DNA of 64,000 nucleotides from an uncultured Granulosicoccus sp. (GTDB lineage: Bacteria > Pseudomonadota > Gammaproteobacteria > Granulosicoccales > Granulosicoccaceae): positions 62,001 to 126,000 of the forward strand of contig CANMQI010000011.1 in assembly GCA_947499955.1 (NCBI GenBank), read 5' to 3'. The notes beneath the pieces are model-generated. The model worked only from the letters and a program-made list of their open reading frames with translations, did not search any database and had not been told where the DNA came from. Within the stretch, counting starts at the first letter, position 1, and the number at the start of each line of letters is the position of its first letter. Shown in pieces: positions 9,358-17,798 of the stretch. Position numbers and translations under genes: made by a program.

Positions 9358-9825
9358 CTATTTGCCCTTCATCCTGTAGCGGAAATCACAGTGGCTTGCG
9401 CCCTTCATGATGGTCTGAGTGCGGGTCAGTTCGATTTCCGGGTTGTAGCCCACACAGAAATCTCCATCGCGATTGCAGGACAGCAGATGCCCGATATCAC
9501 CCACGCCCATTTCCTTGTACGCCTCGGCATAACGACAGCGCGTGACGTTGAACTCCATGCGCTCCGGCTCCGTCACCAGCACCTCCAGTTCCAGCGCATC
9601 GTCCTTCGTCCAGTTGGGCAGTATGTCGGCAAAGTCCGACAGAGTCGGTGGATGATCGACGGCCTTGGCCATCTCCTGCCCATGCGCAATGGCGGAACGT
9701 GAACAGGTCTCGCCCACCACGGCCTCGGCCTCTTCCCGGCCCGAACGCTCGGTGATGACATCGAACACGTGCTTGAGAATCGCAGCTTCTATCCTGCGGC
9801 GGGTGAGTATTGGAATATCAGTCAT
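9358..9825 (-). CDS. L-2-amino-thiazoline-4-carboxylate hydrolase-like protein
   Basis: Protein of 155 residues matching the ATC-hydrolase-like family, named after a Pseudomonas enzyme that opens the thiazoline ring to give S-carbamoyl-cysteine. The C-terminal half holds the family pattern: CRYAEAYKEMG, a Cys in LLSCNRDGDF, NPEIELTRTQTIMKG and the closing GASHCDFRYR. Many members act on unknown substrates, so the reaction is not assured. It is divergent from an exported M19 dipeptidase, which may supply small amide or peptide substrates. The coding region ends 27 bases from the end of the LysR gene, with which it converges. Confidence 0.8.
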   Translation of the reverse strand: MTDIPILTRRRIEAAILKHVFDVITERSGREEAEAVVGETCSRSAIAHGQEMAKAVDHPPTLSDFADILPNWTKDDALELEVLVTEPERMEFNVTRCRYAEAYKEMGVGDIGHLLSCNRDGDFCVGYNPEIELTRTQTIMKGASHCDFRYRMKGK

Positions 9826-10054
9826 GTGGCTCCTCCTGAAGTTCGGGTTCGGTACGGTCTTTGCGCTGCAGCCAGTAGAGATGCAACGACGCGCTGGCGG
9901 CTACCCTCCTGTCCCATTGGTCGGCTTTATCGGTCCGACGCCCAAGGGCTGCCAGTACGAGACAGCAGTCTCTCATGCAAAATTGCGCATTTGATTGTAC
10001 GATGAACTTTCCGGGTTACGGCAATCCGCCAATGCCCTACGCAGGAGACAGGCC

Positions 10055-11287
10055 ATGAAAGTGTTCGCCCGCCTTTTAGCCACGTCAGCCGTTGCTGTCG
10101 CCGGATCGGCATTCGCCCAGGTGCCTCTGACCGATACCAGCGTCATGTCGATTCACGACGACATACTGACGCTCGACACTCATATAGACATCGGCGCCGG
10201 CTACGGTACCCCGGCTCTGGACCCCTCTGTACTGAACCGGGCCCAGGTCAATCTGCCTGCCATGCTTTCAGGCGGTCTCGATGCCGGATTCTTCATCGTC
10301 TATACACCCCAAGGCGATCTCACCGAGGAGGGTCATGCCGCTGCGGTTGATGCCGCCGAGGAAAAGTATCGTGGCATTCTGCGTATGTTGCGAGCCAACA
10401 AAGGCACGATCGGCCTGGCGACGAGCTCGGATGACGTTGAAGCGCTGAACGAGAAAGGCATGCTGGCCGCCCTGATTGGTATCGAAAACAGTTCGCCTCT
10501 GGGCAACACACCGGAGGAAGTCAGGCAATCGGTTGCCATGTGGGACGAACGCGGTGCTCGCTATGCATCCATCACGCACTTCGGGCACAACCAGTTCGGC
10601 GGTTCGTCAAACCCGTCACTGAAACGGGGTGATGGCGAAGATCCCGGGCTCAGCGATCTTGGTCGCGTATTGGTCGAGGCACTCAACGATCACGGCATCA
10701 TGGTCGATATCAGCCATGTGGGCCCGAAAACAGCGGCTGAGGCGATGGCCTTGTCGAGAGCTCCCCTCATTGCCTCGCACTCGACAGTGTACAAAGTCTA
10801 CGCCAACGCACGCGGCCTTTCCGATGAACAGCTTGTTGCCATCCGGGATGACGGTGGCGTTGCCCACATCACCGCCTTTCGCTCTTACCTGGCTGCAATC
10901 GATCCAAAGATTACCGAAGCCATCGATGCGCTTCGCGAGCAAATGGAGCTCACCACCAGCGCTGACCGTCGTGCTGCTTCCCCTGAAAAGCTGACTGAAT
11001 ACTCGCGTGAAATCACCCGGATCCGCAAGGAATTCGAAGACGTCACTCTCGAACAGTTTCTTGATCACGTCGATCATGCGGTGGAAGTGGCGGGAATCGA
11101 CCATGTCGGCCTGTCCGGCGATTTCGATGGCGGCGGCGGAGTTGAAGGCTGGGACGGTGCCGCAGACTCACCAAATGTCACCGCGGCGTTGTTGACGCGC
11201 GGTTACTCCGAAGAGGACCTTGCGAAGATGTGGGGTGGCAACCTGCTGCGCGTAATGCGTGATGTACAGGCCGAGGCGAAGAGCTAG
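10055..11287 (+). CDS. Exported membrane dipeptidase (peptidase family M19)
   Basis: Renal-dipeptidase-type zinc peptidase of 410 residues. A signal peptide covers about the first 21 residues (MKVFARLLATSAVAVAGSAFA), so it acts in the periplasm. Metal and active-site motifs of family M19 are visible: DTHID (usual form DGHND), the bridging Glu in GIENSSPLG, DISHVG, IASHS and the C-terminal GLSGDFDGGG. The family cleaves dipeptides, including ones with a D-residue at the second position, and some members cleave beta-lactam-like amides. The start was set at 10055, where CAGGAGA precedes ATG and the signal peptide begins; the frame itself is open from 9995. A perfect hairpin lies 63 bases after the stop. 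Confidence 0.93.
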   Translation: MKVFARLLATSAVAVAGSAFAQVPLTDTSVMSIHDDILTLDTHIDIGAGYGTPALDPSVLNRAQVNLPAMLSGGLDAGFFIVYTPQGDLTEEGHAAAVDAAEEKYRGILRMLRANKGTIGLATSSDDVEALNEKGMLAALIGIENSSPLGNTPEEVRQSVAMWDERGARYASITHFGHNQFGGSSNPSLKRGDGEDPGLSDLGRVLVEALNDHGIMVDISHVGPKTAAEAMALSRAPLIASHSTVYKVYANARGLSDEQLVAIRDDGGVAHITAFRSYLAAIDPKITEAIDALREQMELTTSADRRAASPEKLTEYSREITRIRKEFEDVTLEQFLDHVDHAVEVAGIDHVGLSGDFDGGGGVEGWDGAADSPNVTAALLTRGYSEEDLAKMWGGNLLRVMRDVQAEAKS

Positions 11288-11350
11288 TATCGGAACAAGT
11301 TCGTCTGTGAAACTGCGGCAAGTCGCAGCGACGACCCTTGGTCATTTGTT

Positions 11351-11383
11351 CAGGTGTCGGCTACATGTCGTGACCGACACCTG
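11351..11383 (+). terminator. Hairpin after the M19 dipeptidase gene
   Basis: Perfect 10-base stem CAGGTGTCGG / CCGACACCTG with a 13-base loop, 63 bases after the dipeptidase stop. There is no run of T after it, so it is either a weak intrinsic terminator or a 3'-end stabilising structure. Confidence 0.45.
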
Positions 11384-11461
11384 ATTAGTCCGGTTGAAAT
11401 CCGACCATCGCTCGGTAGCACACAATCGCTGAGCCAGGCAGCACTTTCCTCAACCAGGCAT

Positions 11462-11568
11462 TCAAGAACTCAAGAACTCAAGAACTCAAGAACTCAAGAA
11501 CTCAAGAGCTCAGGCACTGGGGCACTGAGGCACTGAGGCACTGAGGCACTGAGGTACTGAGGTACTGA
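11462..11568. repeat. Two adjacent 8-bp tandem arrays
   Basis: Six copies of TCAAGAAC (11462-11509, the last one TCAAGAGC) are followed after three bases by seven copies of GGCACTGA (11513-11568; the first ends in G and the last two are GGTACTGA). Both arrays have a period of exactly eight bases though their units are unrelated in sequence. They lie between genes, so a change in copy number would not shift a reading frame. It could alter spacing or transcription upstream of the BCCT carrier. Confidence 0.9.
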
Positions 11569-11924
11569 GTTGCATTATCGAATCCTGGTCCAATGCGAGC
11601 GTACCCGGTGCACAGGTTTGCTCCCCCACACGGCATGAAAGTGGATACATCGCTGATAACCACCTCAATCACTCCCCTGACAGACGTCTTGTCCAGTTCA
11701 GACCATAGTGTAAGTTTTGACCACGCTCCTGTTTGAGTTTTGCAGATCGGTACGATAGGGTAAATACTGCATCGATCTGGACGTCGGACCCATGCAACAG
11801 TCCGGCTTGATTGAATTGCCTCTGAATTTTCGGATTTGTGTAGATGACCGGTCACGTACCTTGCCTCGATAGTCGGGCCAGTACGAGAGTCTTGCAACAA
11901 ACCAGAGAACAGGATATTCGACTC

Positions 11925-13526
11925 ATGAATGAACTATCCAGACGCCTTGGGCTGCGTACCGATCCCACCATCTTCTTCGTATCGGCCTCTTGCATGATCG
12001 CCTTCGTGATTGCATTGGTCATCGCACCTGATGCCATTGGTTCGGCCTTTGCTGCCGGTAGAGAGTGGATCGTCACGAATCTGGGTTGGTTCTTCATTCT
12101 GGGCGTGAATGTCTGGCTGCTGTTTCTGCTTTGGGTCGCGTTGAGTCGACACGGGAATATCCGCCTGGGTGGCGATGATGCCCGACCCGAGTATGGCAAC
12201 CTGTCCTGGTTCACGATGTTGTTCGCCGGTGGCATCGGTACGGTTCTGATGTTCTGGGGTGTGGCCGAACCCATCTTCCATTTCTCCAACCCTCCTCACA
12301 GCCGTATCGAGCCACATTCCGTCGAGGCCGCTCGTGAAGCCATCGGCTTTTCGCTCTACCATCTCGGCCTGCACACCTGGACCATATTCACTCTGCCTGG
12401 GCTTGCTTTCGCCTACTTCATCTATCGTTACAACCTGCCAGTGAGAGTCAGCTCGGTGTTCTATCCCTTGCTCAAGGATCGCATCTACGGCCCGATCGGC
12501 AAGACCATCGATATCTTCGCAGTTCTGGGCACACTGTTCGGCGTGGCGGTCTCCATCGGGTTGGGCACCTCCCAGATCAATGCCGGTCTGACCGAGCTAT
12601 TCGGCATCGGCGACAATACCTCATCCAAAGTGATCATCATCGTATTACTCACGGCTGTGGCGGTCACCTCCATCGTGGCGGGTCTCGACAAAGGCGTGAA
12701 ACTGCTATCGAACATCAACATCGGCATGGCCACGGGGCTGATGGTTTTCGTGCTGGTAACCGGCTCTACGGTCTTTCTGTTGCGCGGCATCATCGAAACC
12801 ATCGGTATCTATATCTCCAGCATCGTGCCACTGGCATTCTGGAATGACACGCTGGCCCAATACACCAGCAAGGGCGGTGAATGGGGATGGCAAGGTAACT
12901 GGACAGTCTTCTACTGGGCCTGGACGGTCACCTGGTCACCGTTCATCGGCATCTTCGTGGCGCGTATCTCTCGCGGACGCACCATTCGGGAGTTTGTCTT
13001 CGGCGTGCTATTCGCCCCCTCTCTGTTCACTCTCGTGTGGTTTGCCATCTTCGGCTGGTCAGCCATGCAGATCGATGGTATCGGCGCTGTTGCCCGTGCA
13101 GCACTCGGTGATGATGCCGGTCAGATGTCAGCGGCGGTAGCCGAGAGCGTACCGTTGGCCATGTTCGCATTCTTCGAACATTTCCCGGCAACCACGCTGA
13201 TACAAGGTCTGGCGATACTGATAGTCGCCATTTTCTTTGCGACCTCCTCCGACTCTGCCTCCCTGGTGATCGACATGCTGTGTACCGGTGACGCCGATGC
13301 TGGCCCCGTACGTCAACGTGTGTTCTGGGGAGTCTCTGAAGGCGCTGTAGCGGCCATGCTGATCGTACTGGCGGGTGATGCCGGACTGGTTGCCTTGCAA
13401 CAGGTCATCACGGTAATCGGATTGCCCATCTTTATCCTTGTCTTCATGATGGTGGCATCGATGTGGGTAGGCCTCGCCTCGGAGGACAGCGGCGAGCTGC
13501 AACCGAGGCAAGCGAACATCGAGTGA
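11925..13526 (+). CDS. BCCT-family betaine/choline-type transporter
   Basis: Inner-membrane carrier of 533 residues with about twelve membrane segments. BCCT signs are FWGVAEPIFHF near residue 110, the Trp-rich substrate segment WTVFYWAWTVTWSPF with FVARISRGRTIREF after it, and FATSSDSASLVID in the segment that helps bind Na+ in Na+-coupled members. The usual glycine-rich GMGIGL before FWGVAEP reads GGIGTV here, so the coupling ion and substrate (betaine, choline, carnitine, DMSP) are open. The start at ATG 11925 was chosen because the frame further up is not protein-like. It converges with the cation antiporter gene; both kinds of protein serve osmotic and ionic adaptation. Confidence 0.93.
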   Translation: MNELSRRLGLRTDPTIFFVSASCMIAFVIALVIAPDAIGSAFAAGREWIVTNLGWFFILGVNVWLLFLLWVALSRHGNIRLGGDDARPEYGNLSWFTMLFAGGIGTVLMFWGVAEPIFHFSNPPHSRIEPHSVEAAREAIGFSLYHLGLHTWTIFTLPGLAFAYFIYRYNLPVRVSSVFYPLLKDRIYGPIGKTIDIFAVLGTLFGVAVSIGLGTSQINAGLTELFGIGDNTSSKVIIIVLLTAVAVTSIVAGLDKGVKLLSNINIGMATGLMVFVLVTGSTVFLLRGIIETIGIYISSIVPLAFWNDTLAQYTSKGGEWGWQGNWTVFYWAWTVTWSPFIGIFVARISRGRTIREFVFGVLFAPSLFTLVWFAIFGWSAMQIDGIGAVARAALGDDAGQMSAAVAESVPLAMFAFFEHFPATTLIQGLAILIVAIFFATSSDSASLVIDMLCTGDADAGPVRQRVFWGVSEGAVAAMLIVLAGDAGLVALQQVITVIGLPIFILVFMMVASMWVGLASEDSGELQPRQANIE

Positions 13527-13573
13527 TGGCGCAAGCAAGAATCCTCCCTGAGAGATCTGCCGAGCGCTCACAG

Positions 13574-13588
13574 GTTGTAGACTACAAC
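13574..13588. terminator. Palindrome between convergent carrier genes
   Basis: Perfect odd palindrome GTTGTAG-A-CTACAAC, with an outer CAGG/CCTG that extends it imperfectly, in the 93-base gap between the BCCT and antiporter genes that point at each other. It may act as a bidirectional terminator, but there is no T-run on either side. Confidence 0.35.
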
Positions 13589-13619
13589 GCCTGTCATTCG
13601 TACGGCGGTGTCGCGGCGC

Positions 13620-14882
13620 TCATGCCTTGCCATCGACATACTTGCCTGACAGACCCTCCATCGCCCTGCCGACGGTGAAACCGTGCAATATCGTCGACAG
13701 CAGAATGACAAATGCCACCAAGGACCATAGCTGCGTCTCATTCGTGAATTCCATATGGTGCCCCGCATAGCACAGATAGTAGATCGAGCCGATACCTCGA
13801 ACGCCGTAGAATGAGACGACTGCCTTGTCGCGACGGGCAAGCCCACTTCCGTACAAGGCTATCCAGCCACAGACGGGGCGTACGACAAACAACAGCGCAA
13901 GCGCCATGAGTACATGTGACCATTCAAGATCTGCGAAAAGTGTTGGTAACACGGCCCCGAGCGCCACCAGCAGAAGTGCAGACAAGGCATGTTCCAGGGA
14001 TTCGGAGAAGTCATGCAGACTGCGATGAAAGCGATGGTCCGCTTCAATACGGCGTAGTGTCAGTCCCATGACCGCGACAGCAATGAAGCCATATCCTTCA
14101 ATCAGTTCTGTTGAACCATAGCAAAGCAGCACACCCGCCAGCGCAATGACGCCCGAGCCAGTCTCGGCGAGAACGGCGCCCCGTGGTACCACAAAAAGAA
14201 CGTGACCCAGAGCCCGCGCGCCGACCCAGCCCATGATGGCTCCCACAACGATGCGATACATCACGTCTCGCAGCAGCCACTCCATACCCCATTCACCGGG
14301 GTGCATACCTTGAGCCGCAACAACGAGCCCGAGATAGACGAACGGAAACGCAAGCCCGTCATTCAAGCCCGCCTCGGTGGTCAGGGTGAAACGTACCGGA
14401 TGCTCCGCGCCTTCGTGCGGAGGCCCCACCTGAACATCCGCCGCCAATACCGGATCGGTCGGCGCCAGAACCGCACCTAACAGTATTGCACCTGCCATGG
14501 TCAGCCCGGCCACACTCAGACCAAACAGAGCCACGACAAGTATGGTCAGTGGCATCGCGATAACCAGCATGCGTAGCGTGGGCAACCAACGGCGCCAAGG
14601 CCCCAGCCTGTCGATCCGCATTCCCGTTCCAAACAAGGCACTGATGATAGCCAGCTCACTCACGACCTCCCAAGGCAACGGCGATTGCCTGGGGTCCGGC
14701 ACACTCGGCAAGCCGGGGATCAACAGGGATGCAGCTGCGCCGAACAGGATCATGAGTGGCGCGGCCGCCGGTTCACGCTTCGAGAAAATGCGAGGCAACC
14801 AGCGTGATGAAATGACAATGATGCCGATTGTCGCCAGAGCCAGATGATAGGCACTGAAGGTGAAAAACGGTTCTTGCTGCAC
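13620..14882 (-). CDS. CPA1-type cation/proton antiporter (NhaP-like)
   Basis: Membrane antiporter of about 420 residues with around twelve hydrophobic segments, predicted to exchange Na+ or K+ for H+. The CPA1 signatures are GAVLAPTDPVLAAD and TEAGLNDGLAFPF; the Asn-Asp pair is what electroneutral members use for ion binding. The frame is open to 14915, but GTG at 14882 has GAGGGG eight bases upstream and gives the start VQQEPFFTFSAYHLAL directly before TM1, so I prefer it. There is no long cytosolic C-terminal domain, unlike NhaP2 or SOS1 types. It converges with the BCCT carrier. Confidence 0.9.
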   Translation of the reverse strand: MQQEPFFTFSAYHLALATIGIIVISSRWLPRIFSKREPAAAPLMILFGAAASLLIPGLPSVPDPRQSPLPWEVVSELAIISALFGTGMRIDRLGPWRRWLPTLRMLVIAMPLTILVVALFGLSVAGLTMAGAILLGAVLAPTDPVLAADVQVGPPHEGAEHPVRFTLTTEAGLNDGLAFPFVYLGLVVAAQGMHPGEWGMEWLLRDVMYRIVVGAIMGWVGARALGHVLFVVPRGAVLAETGSGVIALAGVLLCYGSTELIEGYGFIAVAVMGLTLRRIEADHRFHRSLHDFSESLEHALSALLLVALGAVLPTLFADLEWSHVLMALALLFVVRPVCGWIALYGSGLARRDKAVVSFYGVRGIGSIYYLCYAGHHMEFTNETQLWSLVAFVILLSTILHGFTVGRAMEGLSGKYVDGKA

Positions 14883-15093
14883 GCAAAAATCCCCTCGGTA
14901 TCCAACATGACACAAGACTATACGCTTGCCGGATGCTGATCATCCGAGATCGTCATTCAGGGATAATGCCTGGGACTCTGGTGATCAGGACAGACCTGCA
15001 GCACATCGATCCACGACCTGGATTGCGTCCAAGGTCATGGGCACAACGCATTTCATCAAAGCAAGACAGGAGCTCTGCGTCCAATACGATCCA

Positions 15094-15564
15094 CTAATAG
15101 TCCTCCAGTCGCTGCATGTTGCGCGCGAGTCGACGCAGCTCTGCATCGTATTGATCTGCCAATGACTTGAACAGTTCGGCTTCTGCACCGGCAACCGCGT
15201 GTTCTGCGCGCTGTGTGAGCAGCTCTCCCAGCATGCGATGGGAAGCCAGCGTGATATTGAGAACGTCCTGCACGGTCTCCGTGCCGAGTGATGCTGGTGC
15301 CTCCTTCAACAAGGGCGCATTCGGTGCGTCCACGGCTTCCTCGAACCAGGTGTCCAGCACACCCTTGTGCACACTGTCTTCGGCCAGATACTGGTCCAGC
15401 TCCGACTGCATGCTCTCTTCGTGGTCAGCGACGTACTTCAGAGACATCTTGAGTCTCTCCCCAATGCCAGCATCTGCAGCCTTCGCCGTGTATAGCCCCT
15501 TGAGGTGGGCGTGATAGTCAGCGACCCATTGCACCAGTTCGCGTACCTGTTTGAAATGCACCAT
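15094..15564 (-). CDS. Small helical protein, ferritin-like in character
   Basis: Protein of 156 residues that appears almost wholly alpha-helical, with no signal peptide or membrane segment. His and Glu are scattered along the helices (HFKQVRELVQWVADYHAHL, KYVADHEESMQSELDQYL, LASHRMLGEL), a composition seen in ferritin-like or hemerythrin-like four-helix bundles, but I cannot name a family and the ExxH metal pattern is not clear. A purine-rich GAGGGAGAATAGGGC precedes the ATG. It probably stands alone; the gene to its right on the same strand is over 300 bases away. Confidence 0.7.
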   Translation of the reverse strand: MVHFKQVRELVQWVADYHAHLKGLYTAKAADAGIGERLKMSLKYVADHEESMQSELDQYLAEDSVHKGVLDTWFEEAVDAPNAPLLKEAPASLGTETVQDVLNITLASHRMLGELLTQRAEHAVAGAEAELFKSLADQYDAELRRLARNMQRLEDY

Positions 15565-15877
15565 GCCCTATTCTCCCTCGTTCAGCCGTCAGGATGACAA
15601 CGCCAGCAACGCAGTTTACAGCTTCAAGGATAATCCAGATAACGAGCTGCAAAGTTGATGCGGGTCAAGCTCGAAGCTTGCATTGGCGCACTCGACACGG
15701 GACACGGCGGGTTCAGCATTGGAACGAGGAACGCACTTCCGCGTTTACCTCAACGGGCGGGAAGCCACGCCCTGAAGGACGGGGCTTCCCGCCCGTTGGG
15801 GTGAAGCTCGTACTTTCGATAGAACGACAAGTCTGTGGAAGCCCCACTACTTCAAGATCTTATCCTCATGAGTGGCG
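15565..15877. other. Intergenic stretch holding an IS-like palindrome
   Basis: No complete gene is supported. The stretch contains the strong 16-base palindrome described separately. A frame that runs through it on the + strand lacks an initiation site and overlaps the DUF1428 gene, so I read it as non-coding or as decayed mobile-element sequence. Confidence 0.5.
15751..15798. mobile_element. Palindrome resembling an IS200/IS605 end (remnant?)
   Basis: Arms 15751-15766 and 15783-15798 are perfect 16-base complements (CAACGGGCGGGAAGCC / GGCTTCCCGCCCGTTG), and the 16 bases between them fold into a second imperfect stem around ACGCCCTGAAGGACGGGG. On the minus strand the core reads GAAGCCCCGTCCTTCAGG, a wording often seen at the right-end hairpin of IS200/IS605 elements and in the omega RNA at the end of tnpB. 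No transposase gene is present. A fossil end, a stand-alone miniature element or a chance strong hairpin are all possible. Confidence 0.4.
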
Positions 15878-16225
15878 CTACTCATCAACCAGCGTCTGGA
15901 ACCCCCCGTAGATCATCCGCTTACCGTCAAAGGGCATCGACATGTTCTTCATGCGCGGATCCTCCATCATCTTTTTCCACGCCTCGTCACGCGCCTCCTT
16001 TGACGGCCATTCAATCCAGGAGAAAACGACGGTCTCGCCCTCCTCGGCTTTCACGGCCTTGCGGAAATCGGTAACCTCCCCATCCGCTACGTCATCGCCC
16101 CAGTTTTCCACCTGACGTATGGCGCCGTACTCCTTGAACAGAGCAACCGATTCTCTGGAATGATCGACAAAGGCCTGCTTGTTGGCCACGGGTACTGATG
16201 CAATGAATCCATCAACATATTTCAT
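15878..16225 (-). CDS. DUF1428 family protein
   Basis: Small cytosolic protein of 115 residues that matches the DUF1428 (YbaA-type) family over its whole length: MKYVDGFIASVP at the start, FKEYGAIRQVENWGDDV, TVVFSWIEWPSKEARD and the C-terminal MPFDGKRMIYGGF. The fold is a ferredoxin-like dimeric alpha/beta barrel; the biochemical role is not established. A good GCAGGAGAC ribosome site precedes the ATG. It is transcribed alone towards the palindrome-bearing gap. Confidence 0.9.
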   Translation of the reverse strand: MKYVDGFIASVPVANKQAFVDHSRESVALFKEYGAIRQVENWGDDVADGEVTDFRKAVKAEEGETVVFSWIEWPSKEARDEAWKKMMEDPRMKNMSMPFDGKRMIYGGFQTLVDE

Positions 16226-16391
16226 GGCTTGTCTCCTGCTCTAGAGAAAACGATCGGTCGACGAGTGGTGATTCATCGCCCGATAAAAGAATCGCATATT
16301 CATACCGACATTGCGAACCTGTTGAGTAGTCGAATGGACGAAGCCGTTTTCGACAGGACCCATGAGTGAATTCTCCGCAGCCTTGAAAGGT

Positions 16392-17018
16392 TCAATGGAC
16401 ATTCATCGTCCCGGCCTTGCTAAGCGATTGCCCACCATGTTTCAGGAAAAACTCGGCAAACAGCAGGTTTGGCACCCAGCAGGCCCACGCAACAACCGGA
16501 TAGGCAATCTGGAAGGGAACACCGGCGATCAGCTGCAGTGGCAACCAGACCCTCAGCATCACACCTGCGAAGGTCAGTGCCGCCGATCGAATCATCCAGG
16601 CACGGTGCTGACTGAATTCTCCTGCCCGTGCGCACACTATTCCCTTGGCCGTGACCCAGAGCCATAGGACGGATAGCAGAATGAAACCTGACTTCGCTGC
16701 CAGACCCCCTTCTGCGTCGAACCCGACAAACAATCCACTGACCCCGGCGAGAAGAACCATCAGGACATAAGCGCGGCCCAACCACCGGTGAACGACGGGC
16801 TTCTCTGCACGAATTCTCGGCCAGAACTGTAGCGGCGCCAGAACCAGTGCAACAGGTCCTGTAATGACGTGTACCAGGAAAAGCCAGGGGTTCAGTTCGA
16901 TCTGGTGAGCCAGTCCGGCAAAGGCTGTATCCATTCCCAATGCCATGAATCGCCACGAGGCCAGGGCCACCAGAAGCGAACTTGTCCAGTACAGATAGCG
17001 GCGAATGTTCATCCACAT
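16392..17018 (-). CDS. DUF2306 membrane protein under TetR control
   Basis: Integral membrane protein of 208 residues with about six hydrophobic segments and the DUF2306 pattern (LVHVITGPVALVLAPLQFW, then HRWLGRAYVLMVL, then SQHRAWMIRSAALTFAGV). His residues in the second, third and fifth segments resemble haem or quinone-binding His of small cytochrome b-like proteins, but no role is known. I chose ATG 17018 because GGAGAC precedes it at good spacing, rather than the upstream start inside the operator. The divergent TetR gene and the two operator copies between them indicate that this is the regulator's target. Confidence 0.82.
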   Translation of the reverse strand: MWMNIRRYLYWTSSLLVALASWRFMALGMDTAFAGLAHQIELNPWLFLVHVITGPVALVLAPLQFWPRIRAEKPVVHRWLGRAYVLMVLLAGVSGLFVGFDAEGGLAAKSGFILLSVLWLWVTAKGIVCARAGEFSQHRAWMIRSAALTFAGVMLRVWLPLQLIAGVPFQIAYPVVAWACWVPNLLFAEFFLKHGGQSLSKAGTMNVH

Positions 17019-17046
17019 GCTCGATGTCTCCAAATCGAAAAGTTGC

Positions 17047-17100
17047 CTTGACAGTGTCAAGTTCAGGCACAGACTGACGCTTTAACTTGACACTGTCAAG
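17047..17100. promoter_or_regulatory. Twin palindromic operators of the TetR/DUF2306 pair
   Basis: Two perfect 15-base palindromes, CTTGACAGTGTCAAG (17047-17061) and CTTGACACTGTCAAG (17086-17100), differ only in the central base and lie 39 bases apart centre to centre. They fall between the divergent DUF2306 and TetR genes. Each half site contains TTGACA, the -35 consensus, so a repressor bound here would cover the likely -35 boxes in both directions. Confidence 0.85.
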
Positions 17101-17122
17101 CCAAACATGACAGATTGACCCC

Positions 17123-17731
17123 ATGGAAAATTCGACTAGCCAAACGGCTCGGAAAGCGCCCCATCACCATGGTGATCTGCGTGAAGCACTGATACAGGCA
17201 GGAATAGCGCTACTGGCAGAGCACGGTACTGCCGGTCTGACTCTGCGGCGCTGCGCTGCACGCGCAGGCGTCTCCCACGCAGCGCCGGCGCACCACTTCG
17301 ATGGACTGGACGGTCTGCTGACGACCATTGCTGCCCGCGGATTCTGTCTGTTTACCGAACTCATGATTGAAGAGAGGGAACAGTCAGCCTGTGATCCAAG
17401 GCAGCAGCTACTGGCCATCTGCCGTGGCTACCTGAGTTTTGCAGAGAACAACCGATCGCTGTACAACCTGATGTTCTCGTCAGAGCGTGTGAACTACTGC
17501 GACAGTCATCTGGACGAAGCCTCCTCGAAAGCCTATCAGGTGCTTGCCGATGGCTGCGCTCCTTTCAGGCACGGTCCGGACGGGGCAGCTGGCACAGAGA
17601 TCATGATCTGGTCATTACTACACGGCTTTGCCGGCTTGTCGCAAAAGGCTCGCCAAGCTGGCCATCGTCACCCGATGGCCGATATACCTCTGGAGGCCAT
17701 CATTCCGCATCTGGAGCTCTTGGACTCCTGA
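17123..17731 (+). CDS. TetR/AcrR-family repressor
   Basis: Repressor of 202 residues. The N-terminal HTH domain is visible at about residues 13-60 (HGDLREALIQAGIALLAEHG, LTLRRCAARAGVSHAAPAHHF), followed by a helical ligand-binding and dimer domain whose end resembles the WHG-type TetR C-terminal domain. It is expected to bind the two palindromes just upstream and so to repress itself and the divergent DUF2306 membrane protein until a small ligand releases it. The ligand is unknown. It converges with the following GNAT gene. Confidence 0.93.
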   Translation: MENSTSQTARKAPHHHGDLREALIQAGIALLAEHGTAGLTLRRCAARAGVSHAAPAHHFDGLDGLLTTIAARGFCLFTELMIEEREQSACDPRQQLLAICRGYLSFAENNRSLYNLMFSSERVNYCDSHLDEASSKAYQVLADGCAPFRHGPDGAAGTEIMIWSLLHGFAGLSQKARQAGHRHPMADIPLEAIIPHLELLDS

Positions 17732-17798
17732 GCACAGCCAATCAGGATTCCGTTGATACCAACATCTCCGGCACACTGACTCCAGGGATCAAGATCAA

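Larger units (their letters stand above)
11288..11924. other. Gene-free stretch with hairpin and tandem arrays
   Basis: No coding sequence is supported. The stretch carries the hairpin downstream of the dipeptidase and two adjacent 8-base tandem arrays (listed separately). The right-hand 350 bases up to the BCCT carrier presumably hold that gene's promoter, but I cannot point to a convincing -35/-10 pair. Confidence 0.5.

Noticed and set aside
11462-11568. CRISPR-like array
   Set aside because: Direct repeats of 8 bp have no spacers between them and there are no cas genes.
15594-15911. Protein-coding frame of 105 codons across the IS-like palindrome
   Set aside because: No start signal, runs through a perfect palindrome and overlaps the DUF1428 gene; at most it is a decayed end of a mobile element gene.
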